Positions 1 to 7,019 are shown, counted from the first letter of the stretch. The stretch: DNA of 8,261 bases from Acidobacteriaceae bacterium (GCA_009781125.1 WQYS01000092.1:1-8261); one strand, 5' to 3'. Notes: generated from the letters alone by a model not told the origin. Program-made: numbers and translations.

Positions 1-654
1 GAGTTGCGCAAAGTATTCTCCTAGCGTGCGCGCGCCCGCTTGCTCAATTGCGGCCTTAAGCGAGCGAATCTGGGCCTTTACGCCTTCAATATCTTCCTTC
101 TCCTTCTCGCTCTTTTTTACATCCTTGCGATTGGAAAGAAACCCGCGCCGCTGGCTCAGATGAAAGAGCACCCGTCCCAGCTCAAACGCTTCGAGCCGAT
201 GATCGAGCGCCCGCGCCCGCAGAAAGTAGAGAGGTTTCTGCGCAAAGCTCTGTCCATCCGGTCCACAGCCAAACGTCGCATAGATCTCCCGGTCGAGCGA
301 CTCCAGCAGTTCGTGTCTCTGGGCAGCGCTGGCCTCGGGGCCGTGCTCAGGCGGCGGGAGCAGACCGTGCGTTTGTAGCAGGAGAAACAACTCCTTCTGC
401 CGGGCGGCGCGGCGGCGGAGCTGGCGGCGATGCAGTCGCGCCGTGCGTCGGTTCACGGCCTTGGACTGATCCTTGCCTTCTTGAATCTCCATGTCCGTGC
501 CATCCACGCCAGGCTCAAAGATGCGTACGCCGGCTTTAAGCAGAGAGATAGGGGTTTCGTTTTCATCGATTTCGATCAGCGCCCAGCCTAACGATGCGGA
601 ACCGAGGTCAAGTCCAAGAACGTATCGAGGGGATTGTTGTGCCACAACAGACAT
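1..654 (-). CDS. cas9: Cas9 endonuclease, N-terminal 218 residues (partial, runs off left edge)
   Basis: This is the RNA-guided DNA endonuclease of a type II CRISPR-Cas system. The frame is open from the ATG at 654 to base 1 (218 codons, no stop), so only the N-terminus is present. Residues 11-26 carry RuvC-I (YVLGLDLGSASLGWAL), with D16 as the expected catalytic Asp. Residues 64-93 form the arginine-rich bridge helix (NRRTARLHRRQLRRRAAR), which contacts guide RNA. Residues 142-177 start the REC lobe and include LYFLRARALD and the family hallmark QRRGFLSNRK. A Lys/Glu-rich stretch follows, then a TLGEY motif near residue 211. The bridge helix follows RuvC-I closely and the REC pattern is like compact type II-C enzymes; the subtype is inferred, since HNH, RuvC-II/III and the PAM-interacting domain lie outside. 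The start is supported by AGGAAAG (657-663 on the minus strand), a few bases upstream of ATG. The gene diverges from a tracrRNA candidate. Nothing visible is disrupted. Confidence 0.96.
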   Translation of the reverse strand, partial: MSVVAQQSPRYVLGLDLGSASLGWALIEIDENETPISLLKAGVRIFEPGVDGTDMEIQEGKDQSKAVNRRTARLHRRQLRRRAARQKELFLLLQTHGLLPPPEHGPEASAAQRHELLESLDREIYATFGCGPDGQSFAQKPLYFLRARALDHRLEAFELGRVLFHLSQRRGFLSNRKDVKKSEKEKEDIEGVKAQIRSLKAAIEQAGARTLGEYFAQL

Positions 655-683
655 AGCTTTCCTATCTTTCCGGGAAGAATTTC

Positions 684-712
684 AAGATAACGTACAGATG
701 GAGATTGTGCAA
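684..712 (-). promoter_or_regulatory. Candidate cas9 promoter
   Basis: Read on the minus strand, TTGCAC (707-712) and TATCTT (684-689) are separated by 17 bp and sit about 30 bp upstream of the cas9 start codon. Spacing and position suit a sigma-70 promoter, but the hexamers match consensus only moderately (3/6 and 4/6). This is a prediction from sequence alone. Confidence 0.35.
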
Positions 713-794
713 TTGTTTGCAATGCTTTAGCCACAATAAATACACGAGTGCGTCCCAAATTGGCCGACTCGCGTATGTGTATGGAGAATTTATG

Positions 795-823
795 TTGACA
801 GGTGATTTTTCAAGGAGCAGAAT
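795..823 (+). promoter_or_regulatory. Candidate tracrRNA promoter
   Basis: A perfect -35 hexamer TTGACA (795-800) is followed after exactly 17 bp by CAGAAT (818-823), which matches the -10 consensus at four of six positions. The predicted transcription start is near 830. The transcript would then run about 110 nt to the intrinsic terminator ending at 938, a normal tracrRNA length. It points away from cas9. Confidence 0.6.
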
Positions 824-829
824 TTCACT

Positions 830-938
830 AGTGTACTTGAGCGGCGATTGCCCGGCTATTCTTAGTAAGCTTTCGTCGTAAGGCTCCGCTCACTGAGCGC
901 CCTTTGAACGCCCCGGAGACGGGGCGTTCCTGTTTTTT
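830..938 (+). ncRNA. Candidate tracrRNA of the type II CRISPR-Cas system
   Basis: This is a short non-coding stretch beside and divergent from cas9, bounded by a good promoter (795-823) and a strong intrinsic terminator. A tracrRNA pairs with the CRISPR repeat to form the dual guide held by Cas9. The 3' half has the expected order. At 880-904, AAGG...CCTT encloses a CGCTC/GAGCG stem (887-891 with 895-899); this is the nexus-like element and begins with the AAGGC seen after the anti-repeat in other tracrRNAs such as the Neisseria type. An 8-bp GC-rich terminator hairpin and six Ts follow. The anti-repeat should lie in about 836-879. It cannot be verified because no CRISPR repeat occurs in the window. 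The alternative is an unrelated small RNA, but position, length and fold all favour tracrRNA. The exact 5' end is an estimate. Confidence 0.68.
907..938 (+). terminator. Intrinsic terminator ending the tracrRNA candidate
   Basis: AACGCCCC (907-914) pairs perfectly with GGGGCGTT (921-928) across a six-base loop GGAGAC. CCTG and an uninterrupted run of six Ts (933-938) follow. This is a textbook Rho-independent terminator on the plus strand; the minus strand has no T tract after the stem. No plus-strand protein gene lies just upstream, so it must end a small RNA. Confidence 0.85.
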
Positions 939-1079
939 CACATAGGTTTTTCCGTTTCGTTCGGGTCGGTCTTCGAATCGTTGAGAGGATCAGGTTGATG
1001 TGGTTCCGCATGGACTTAACTTCGATTCTGCAATTGCCAAACTGCCGGATGGAAGAACGCATCGGGCACACTAGACGGG

Positions 1080-1349
1080 TTGACGAATCGTGAAAAGCGC
1101 ATCATCAGGATGCGCGCCGGCTTTGAGGATGGCAAAAAATACTCTCTCAGAGAGATAGGCCAGATCTTTCAGATGTTACCGGAACGTATCCGCCAGATCG
1201 AAGCTGTGACTCGGTGCAAGCTGCGTGTCTGTTGCGTTGCGCACAAATTCAGGAATTCAGAGAAGTCCTGGCATGAACGAGCATTGAGACTGCCCTGGGA
1301 TCAGTCTCGGGTGGTCTTCTGCTCCAATCGCGTTCTGGTTATTGTTTGA
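1080..1349 (+). CDS. Sigma-70 region 4-like small protein, probably a gene remnant
   Basis: Residues 2-49 closely resemble the C-terminal region 4 of primary sigma factors: LTNREKRIIRMRAGFEDGKK, then SLREIGQIF and the recognition helix with ERIRQIEA and a terminal KLR. In real sigma factors this helix-turn-helix binds the -35 element. Regions 1-3 are absent and the upstream frame closes at a stop at 1017-1019. The resemblance begins in the upstream codons (LDG) before the TTG start, for which I see no Shine-Dalgarno sequence. The recognition helix begins MLPERIRQIEA where VTRERIRQIEA is usual. After residue 49 the tail (to 89 aa) no longer looks like a sigma factor and is rich in odd Cys and Trp, suggesting a frameshift or a broken end. 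The last 11 bases overlap the converging barrel gene. The most likely reading is a decayed fragment; a short sigma-like regulator is possible. Confidence 0.45.
   Translation: MTNREKRIIRMRAGFEDGKKYSLREIGQIFQMLPERIRQIEAVTRCKLRVCCVAHKFRNSEKSWHERALRLPWDQSRVVFCSNRVLVIV
1285..1309. terminator. Hairpin between converging genes, weak terminator candidate
   Basis: GAGACTG (1286-1292) and CAGTCTC (1302-1308) form a perfect 7-bp stem with a 9-base loop, extendable by a T-G pair. It lies about 30 bp beyond the stop codon of the minus-strand barrel gene, where a terminator for that operon would be expected. It also overlaps the tail of the sigma-like frame. No T tract follows on either strand, so termination is uncertain. 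Confidence 0.25.
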
Positions 1350-1944
1350 ACCGGACGACGATTCCTGTGCTGAAGCGGATGTTATTTTGAAAATCATTTT
1401 TGGCGTTGGGGAACTGGGTTCGCAGCCATTCGACCTGGAACACCCTTACCGCAAGGCGATGGTTCCATCTCCAGTCCATGCCGCCTCCGGTCTGCGTGGC
1501 CAGTGTGTTGAAGCTGGTGACGGATGGCCCGATGTGTTGCGGAAAGAGGCTGTTCACTCCAATGGCTTCGCCGATCAGTCCCTGGCCGAAGAGAACGATC
1601 CGGCCCGTTGGTACCCAGGTGAACCGCGGCCCGAACGTGACGGTGATCATCGTCAGCGGAATCCCGTTTCCCATGTCGGAGGCACGCAGTCCGGCAACGT
1701 TGCCCACGGCTCCTAACCCATGCCAGAGACTGCTGGAGAACTCAATCGCTCCTCCATGCTGCCAGAAGGTCGGCCCCCCCAGGGTGTTGTCGTGCTGCGC
1801 GCTATAGGTGATCGCCAGGTTGACCTCCTTCCACTGGCCGGCAACGTCCGTAGCGGCAGGCGGCGTCTGGGCCGGTGTCTTCGCCGCGATCAATGCCATC
1901 GCTCCATCCAGGAGCAGCGTGCGTAAGCGGATGCGCATCTTCAT
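1339..1944 (-). CDS. Outer-membrane beta-barrel protein, acidobacterial type
   Basis: This is a 201-residue exported protein predicted to fold as a small barrel in the outer membrane. A basic N-terminus (MKMRIRLR) and a hydrophobic stretch to about residue 24 form a signal peptide, with likely cleavage near TPA-QTP. About eight amphipathic strands follow, including VNLAITYSA, GAIEFSSSLW, LTMITVTFGPRFTW, RIVLFGQGLIG, GGGMDWRWN, LAVRVFQVEWL and IRFSTGIVVRF. The near-terminal aromatic strand resembles the beta-signal of outer-membrane proteins, though two extra residues (KQ) follow the Phe. The pattern 'RLAVRVFQVEWLRTQF ... NNIRFSTGIVVRF' is familiar from Terriglobia barrel proteins of unknown function. 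A GAGGGAG motif just upstream of the ATG at 1944 supports the start. Only 16 bp separate it from the giant gene upstream, so the two are probably co-transcribed. The substrate or role is unknown. Confidence 0.8.
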   Translation of the reverse strand: MKMRIRLRTLLLDGAMALIAAKTPAQTPPAATDVAGQWKEVNLAITYSAQHDNTLGGPTFWQHGGAIEFSSSLWHGLGAVGNVAGLRASDMGNGIPLTMITVTFGPRFTWVPTGRIVLFGQGLIGEAIGVNSLFPQHIGPSVTSFNTLATQTGGGMDWRWNHRLAVRVFQVEWLRTQFPNAKNDFQNNIRFSTGIVVRFKQ

Positions 1945-1960
1945 ACTCCCTCTCTTTCCG

Positions 1961-4900
1961 TTACTGCACGATGAGCGTGACAGGGTTGGCGCTGCGAGTG
2001 ATCGTGCCGCTGGTGGCGCTCAGAGTGATCTGGTAGCTTTTGGGCGCCTGTCCTAAGAAACCGCCTCCGCAGCCGGAGAGTCCAACGGCTGCGACTCCAG
2101 CGAAGGCAAGCCCGAACGCCAGCAGTAGAAGCATGTGGTTCCAGCTTCGTCTCAGCTTACGGCGGCTGCCGAGTCCAAACGCGAGCGGCAACAACAGTAG
2201 AGCCAGCATGGATACAGCACGTGCGCTGCGAGGCCACAGAGCTCTCGCCGCGCCCGTCGTGGGCGCCGTCTTAATCTGCAACGACAACGCCTGCGTACCT
2301 GCATTGGCGACCAGCGTCGAGGGCGTCAGCGTGTAGGTTGCGTCCGGTGGCAGTCCCGTGACCGTGAAGCTCACTGCTCCCGGATAGAGCGGCGCCACGG
2401 GCGAGATGGTATAGCTGAACGTAGCGGAACTGCCCGGAGCCACGGTCTGAGTCGTCTGGCCCGTGTTTACCAGGGTGAAGTCCAGAGTAGACATGCTCAC
2501 CGTCAACGTGCCTGGAACAAAGGTCAATGCGTAGTTGATCGAGAACAGGCCACCGACGATTGCGACCGGATAAGCGCCCACCGGAGAGTTGGCCGTAGCC
2601 GTGGTCGTGAACGCTGCTACGCCGCGGATGGCCGTTGGGTAGGTATCGCCTGGAGCCAGAGCGCCCGTCGCCGTGACGGTGAAGGCAGGATTCCCCTGTC
2701 CGTATGCACGAGTGGCGTCGTTGACCGCGACCGTCAACGGCAGTGGAGACACCGCAACCGTCACCGGGTCGCTGACACTGGTGCCGAAGCTGGCATCGCC
2801 CAGGTAGATTGCCGTGATGGTGTTCGCGCCTGAGGGAAGATCGTTCAGCGTCAGCACCGCCGAGCTGTTCTCCTCCGGAACCGTACCGAGCACCTTGTCG
2901 CCGATGGTAAACACCACCAGACCTGTGCTTCCAGGCGATACTACCGCCGTCAGCGTGACCGTGTCGCCGTAGTTCGGCGTCGTTGTGCTTGTCGTGAGCG
3001 TCGTTGTTGAAGCGACGCTCACAATCGTCAGCGTTCCAGGAACGAAGGTCAGAACGTAGTTCACACTGCTCAGGCTGCAACTTGTACTGGCAGCGGTGCA
3101 GGGATTGCCGCTGCCATCGACGATATTGACGGGAAAGGCTGAACCTGCCGGAGAACTCAGCGTAGCGTTCACTGCGTATGCCGGAGTGCCGGTCACCGCC
3201 GTCGCGTAGGTATCGCCGCTGGCCAGCGCTCCGGTGACCACGTAGCTGAACTGCGGATTCGCCGTCGCGAACGCGCGCGACGAGTTCTGCACCGTCACCG
3301 TCAGCGGCTTCTTTGCCACTGTCACCGTCACCGGATTACTCGTGCTCGATGTATACGACGAATCGCCGTTGTAGACCGCCGTGATCGTATCCACTCCTAC
3401 CGGCAGCGTGGATGTAGTCAGCGCGGCTGTGCCGTTCACTGCTGTTGCCACGCCCAGCAGCGTCGTGCCCGCATAGAAACTCACCGTGCCCGTAGCCGCA
3501 TGAGGAGCGACTATCGCCGTCAGCATTACCGAATCGCCGTAAGCAGGAGTCGAGTTACTGGCCGTAAGCGCGACTGAAGTGTCCACGCCAATGGCGTCGG
3601 GAGTCACCGTCAGGGTTCCGTCCACAAAGCCCAGCAGGTAGTTCGTGCTGGTCAGGCCGGTGGTCGTAATCGGGAACGAGCCGGGCGTGGAGCCCGCCGT
3701 CGTGGTAAACACCGGAGTCCCGGTTACCGCAGCCTGATAAGAGTCGCCGTTGACCAGTTGGCCGGTGATGGCGTAGGGAAACGTTGCCGGGTTAGGCTCG
3801 CTGGCTCTGCGTGTAGCGTCGCCGATAACCACGATGAGCGCAGGAGTACCGTCCGGACCAGCGCGCGCGGTCACGGTCAACATCTGGGGAGCGCTGGTAG
3901 AGGCGCTGTAATCGAGGTCGCCGTTGTAGTGCGCTGTAATCTGGTAGATCCCCACCGGCAGCGCGATCTCCGGGAAGACGGCAACGCCCGTAGTCGAGTT
4001 TACGTTAGAAGTCCCTAGCAGCAGCATGCCTTCGGCGTAGAAGCTCACCGTACCGGTCGCTCCTACTGTGACCGTGGCCCGCATCTCGGGCGAGTCGCCG
4101 TACATCACCGTCGATGGGGTCACAGTCAGCGTCACCGAGCTGGCCGCCGCGGCCACTACCTGCGACAGCGTATCCGAGGTTGCTCCGTTGAAGTTACTGT
4201 CGCCCGAGTACACCGCTGTAATCGGATGCGTCTCCACTGCCAGTGTGCCGGGGGTGCAGGACGCCGCTGCTGCCGAGATCGTCACTGCGCCGCAGCCCGG
4301 AATCGTCACTCCGTCGTCCTGGAATTCGATGGTTCCGGTCGCGCCGTCCGGCACGGTCGCCGTGAAGGTTACAGACTCTCCGTAGGCCGATGGGTTCCGC
4401 GACGAAGACACGCTTACCGGAGCCGTTCCGTTCTGGCCCGGTGTTGCCATGTTGACCACCTGGTTCAACACCGCCGAGGTCGATCCGCTGTAGACCGCCG
4501 TAATCGGATGCGTTCCCGCCGTCAGCGCGCTGGGCGTGCAGGTTGCCGCCGCTGCCGAGATCGTCACTGTACCGCAGCCCGGAATCGTCACTCCGTTGTC
4601 ACGGAAGTTAATGGTTCCGGTCGATCCGCTCGGCACCGACGCTGTAAACGTCACCGATTGACCGTATACCGACGGATTCAGGTTTGATGTCACCGCTACA
4701 GCCGGGCCAGTTCCTGTACCGGCGAGCGTGACCGTCAGCGCCGAAAGGCCGTCGTTGGCTATTACGGCCTGGCCCGTGACCGCTCCAGTCGCCAGCGGCA
4801 TGAAGCTGAATCCGAGATTACATGCTGCAACAGAAGCTATCACCGCGCTTCCGCATTGGTTCGTGATTCCGGAGGCTGCCCACAGGAAGCTCACGCCATT

Positions 4901-6874
4901 TCCCAGCGGACTCGAAGTGATCACGGGATTGGTCGTGCCCACCGTAGCGCTCAGCGTCAGGTCTGCGGTACCGATGTTCTGCATCTCGATCGGCTTCGGA
5001 CTGTCCGTGCTGGTGTTGCCGTACACGGTCGAATTAAAGTTCAGCGCCGACTGGGAAACGTTTATCTTACGGATGCGGTTCTGGTAGTAGCCCCCAATAA
5101 AGATGTTACCGGTGCTGTCTATCTCCACGTTCACGGGAAGACTCAATACCGAACTGGTCGCCGGACAGTTATCATAGGGAACGGTTGTAACTCCCGGACA
5201 CCCTGAGCCAAATCCCGCTGCCCTTGTGATGATGTTTGTCGTAGCATTCACTTTATAAATAGAGTTATCGTAGCTCGCTATATAGATATTCCCAGCGGGA
5301 TCGGCTGCCACTCCGCTCGGAGACCACACCCGGACACTGGTTGCAGGACTTCCCATCACCGGATTAGCGCCTCCGGCTCCAGTGCCGTTGCCTGCTATCG
5401 TGGTGATGATTCCTGTCGCGGCGTCTACCTTGCGAATACGGTTATTGCTGGAATCCGCAATATAGAAGTTGCCTGCGGTGTCGAATGCCAACTGCGCCGG
5501 ATTGTACAACGTTGCGTTAGTTGCCGGACAACCGTCGCCAATCCCATTGGTTGCCGTGGCGCAGGTTCCGCTTCCGCCTCCGGCAAATATGGTATTGACT
5601 CCGGTTACGGCATTAATCTTGTTGACGGTGTTGCTGCTTTGATTGGAATAATAAAGATTGCCTGCGCCGTCGACCTGAACGTCAAAGGGATAAAGCGGGT
5701 TTGCTACTGTTGTAATAATTCCTGTACCGGCATCTACCTTGCGGATACGCTGATTGTAGTTATCGGCAATATAGAGATTGCCCGCGCCGTCGATTACAAC
5801 CCCATCGGGGTAAAATATCTGCGCGCTGACCGCTGGAATGCCATCTCCGTTGAAACCCGCCGTGCCCGTGCCTACGACCGTCGTAATGATTCCTGAAGTA
5901 TCCACCTTGCGGACACGGTAATTGAAAGTATCCGCAACATAAGCATTGCCTGCACCGTCGAAGGTCAAGCCATAGGGACACTTCAACAGAGCGTTGGTTG
6001 CCGGGCCGCCATCGCCGCCGAAACTTCCTACGCATCCATGACTTGAATCCCCCATCACCGTGCCGCTGCCTGCAAACGTCGTGATAATTCCCGGCGTCAG
6101 CGCCGCCAGCGGTCCCATGCCTGCGCCTTGGATAAAGAGTGTGGCAATGGAAGCCTGACTGGCATCGCGTATCGCCACCGCGCCCAGACGCCGTCCAGGA
6201 GCCTGCGGCGCAAAGGTCACCTCTATCAGGCAATTCTCGCCTGCCGTGTACGCCGTGCTGATATTGCATTCCATCCCGCTCGGCAGCGATGTGTAGCCGG
6301 GGTCTGTGGATACAGAGGGCTGGAAGTCCATGTTTGCCGCGCCTAGCATGAGCACGTTGATACTGGCCGCTGTGCCGGACGCGGTAATCGATACCGTTTG
6401 CGTACAGGCAAGCCTCTCACCAACCGTTACCTGTCCAAAATCGCTTGCAATGCAACCGGCTACGTTGACAATTTGCGCTAACGGCTCGGAGGCCGCGCCG
6501 CTGAAATTTACAACGCCGGAGTAGACCGCCGTGATCGAATGCAGGCCGTTTGCAAGTGCCGTGGTTATGCAGACTGCGGTTGTGCCTGTGATGGCTGCCG
6601 TGCCGCAACCGGCGATGGTGACGCCGCTGTCCTGGAAGGTGATCGTCCCAGTCATTCCGTTCGAAACCGTTGCCGTAAGCGTCACCGCATGGCCAGTCAC
6701 GGACGGATTCAACGAAGACGCCAGCGTGATCCCTGGTGTCTCCGCACTGTCCACCACCTGTGCGCCCGCTGACAAAGCGAGTAGTGCAGGCAAGACGGAC
6801 GGCAAAAGCATGACTCTACATGACCTCAGAAACCGCCCAGTACAGCGCTTCAATGAGGAAGCAACAGGCGTCAT
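1961..6874 (-). CDS. Giant exported Ig-like/NHL/MBG repeat protein
   Basis: This is a 1637-residue protein, probably exported or surface exposed and acting in adhesion or binding; the function is not established. The ATG at 6874 is preferred because GGAGG (6883-6887) lies 8 nt upstream; an in-frame GTG at 6901 lacks such support. Order of parts by residue: signal peptide 1-38 (LALSAGA-QV); Ig-like domain (Big_3_5 style, YGxSVTxTATV...ITAVYSGD) 49-138; choice-of-anchor-D-like domain 141-253; six NHL-type repeats 254-604, with motifs such as YVADTFNYRVRKVD and YIADNYNQRIRKVD, matching a six-bladed propeller; a second anchor-D-like domain 607-726; then Ig 726-807, Ig 818-908, Ig 912-1003, MBG 1004-1091, Ig 1096-1187, MBG 1188-1285, Ig 1288-1376, MBG 1377-1460; and a last beta domain to 1536. 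The C-terminus has two hydrophobic segments (about 1553-1570 and 1580-1601) separated by RRKLRR, then SGCGGG and a short beta tail. Domain limits are estimates by eye. Confidence 0.9.
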   Translation of the reverse strand: MTPVASSLKRCTGRFLRSCRVMLLPSVLPALLALSAGAQVVDSAETPGITLASSLNPSVTGHAVTLTATVSNGMTGTITFQDSGVTIAGCGTAAITGTTAVCITTALANGLHSITAVYSGVVNFSGAASEPLAQIVNVAGCIASDFGQVTVGERLACTQTVSITASGTAASINVLMLGAANMDFQPSVSTDPGYTSLPSGMECNISTAYTAGENCLIEVTFAPQAPGRRLGAVAIRDASQASIATLFIQGAGMGPLAALTPGIITTFAGSGTVMGDSSHGCVGSFGGDGGPATNALLKCPYGLTFDGAGNAYVADTFNYRVRKVDTSGIITTVVGTGTAGFNGDGIPAVSAQIFYPDGVVIDGAGNLYIADNYNQRIRKVDAGTGIITTVANPLYPFDVQVDGAGNLYYSNQSSNTVNKINAVTGVNTIFAGGGSGTCATATNGIGDGCPATNATLYNPAQLAFDTAGNFYIADSSNNRIRKVDAATGIITTIAGNGTGAGGANPVMGSPATSVRVWSPSGVAADPAGNIYIASYDNSIYKVNATTNIITRAAGFGSGCPGVTTVPYDNCPATSSVLSLPVNVEIDSTGNIFIGGYYQNRIRKINVSQSALNFNSTVYGNTSTDSPKPIEMQNIGTADLTLSATVGTTNPVITSSPLGNGVSFLWAASGITNQCGSAVIASVAACNLGFSFMPLATGAVTGQAVIANDGLSALTVTLAGTGTGPAVAVTSNLNPSVYGQSVTFTASVPSGSTGTINFRDNGVTIPGCGTVTISAAAATCTPSALTAGTHPITAVYSGSTSAVLNQVVNMATPGQNGTAPVSVSSSRNPSAYGESVTFTATVPDGATGTIEFQDDGVTIPGCGAVTISAAAASCTPGTLAVETHPITAVYSGDSNFNGATSDTLSQVVAAAASSVTLTVTPSTVMYGDSPEMRATVTVGATGTVSFYAEGMLLLGTSNVNSTTGVAVFPEIALPVGIYQITAHYNGDLDYSASTSAPQMLTVTARAGPDGTPALIVVIGDATRRASEPNPATFPYAITGQLVNGDSYQAAVTGTPVFTTTAGSTPGSFPITTTGLTSTNYLLGFVDGTLTVTPDAIGVDTSVALTASNSTPAYGDSVMLTAIVAPHAATGTVSFYAGTTLLGVATAVNGTAALTTSTLPVGVDTITAVYNGDSSYTSSTSNPVTVTVAKKPLTVTVQNSSRAFATANPQFSYVVTGALASGDTYATAVTGTPAYAVNATLSSPAGSAFPVNIVDGSGNPCTAASTSCSLSSVNYVLTFVPGTLTIVSVASTTTLTTSTTTPNYGDTVTLTAVVSPGSTGLVVFTIGDKVLGTVPEENSSAVLTLNDLPSGANTITAIYLGDASFGTSVSDPVTVAVSPLPLTVAVNDATRAYGQGNPAFTVTATGALAPGDTYPTAIRGVAAFTTTATANSPVGAYPVAIVGGLFSINYALTFVPGTLTVSMSTLDFTLVNTGQTTQTVAPGSSATFSYTISPVAPLYPGAVSFTVTGLPPDATYTLTPSTLVANAGTQALSLQIKTAPTTGAARALWPRSARAVSMLALLLLPLAFGLGSRRKLRRSWNHMLLLLAFGLAFAGVAAVGLSGCGGGFLGQAPKSYQITLSATSGTITRSANPVTLIVQ
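4151..4699 (-). repeat. Tandem near-duplicate Ig modules within the giant gene
   Basis: The stretches at about 4454-4699 and 4151-4423 encode adjacent Ig-like domains that share long identical segments, such as GVTIPGCG and VTISAAAA, and HPITAVYSG. The DNA also matches closely, for example around 4265-4312 and 4541-4594. The first-translated copy lacks six residues after AVYSG where the second has DSNFNG-type sequence. This indicates a recent module duplication followed by a small deletion. Confidence 0.7.
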
Positions 6875-6887
6875 GGCTGAATCCTCC

Positions 6888-6905
6888 ATCAGTGAATTCA
6901 CTGAT
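6888..6905. promoter_or_regulatory. Perfect 18-bp palindrome abutting the RBS of the giant gene
   Basis: ATCAGTGAATTCACTGAT is a perfect palindrome. On the minus strand its last base directly touches the GGAGG ribosome binding site (6887-6883) of the gene starting at 6874. As DNA it could be an operator for a dimeric regulator; as RNA it would fold into a 7-bp stem with an AATT loop next to the ribosome site. The palindrome is seen directly; either role is inference. Confidence 0.45.
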
Positions 6906-7019
6906 CGCTACCACGAAGGGCCGGAGGAGATGCAGACGTGTCCCTGGAACCAATAAACCGCCGCGCAGGTAACGCTAACATGGATGAACATTCAAGAGCA
7001 AGATCGGCGGTTTTCGTGT

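Noticed and set aside
40..378. Plus-strand 112-residue frame starting with a hydrophobic stretch
   Set aside because: It is antisense to the conserved Cas9 N-terminus; its apparent membrane segment is the complement of the Lys/Glu-rich Cas9 region.
745..771. Inverted repeat CGAGT...ACTCG upstream of the tracrRNA promoter
   Set aside because: Only a 5-bp match with a long spacer; such pairs are expected by chance at this length.
862..1071. Minus-strand 69-residue frame across the tracrRNA candidate
   Set aside because: It runs antisense through the terminator hairpin, has no recognisable motif and no ribosome binding site, and has an amino-acid make-up like random sequence.
655..1338. Search for a CRISPR array near cas9
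   Set aside because: No regularly spaced direct repeats were found, and no second copy of the predicted repeat segment is visible anywhere in the window.
2271..3080. 269-residue minus-strand frame inside the giant gene
   Set aside because: It is a shifted frame of the repeat-rich coding sequence. Its His/Arg/Ser/Gly-rich composition is that of an out-of-frame translation.
6899..6901. GTG as start of the giant gene
   Set aside because: It sits inside the palindrome without a Shine-Dalgarno sequence; the ATG at 6874 has GGAGG at ideal spacing and gives a clean signal peptide.
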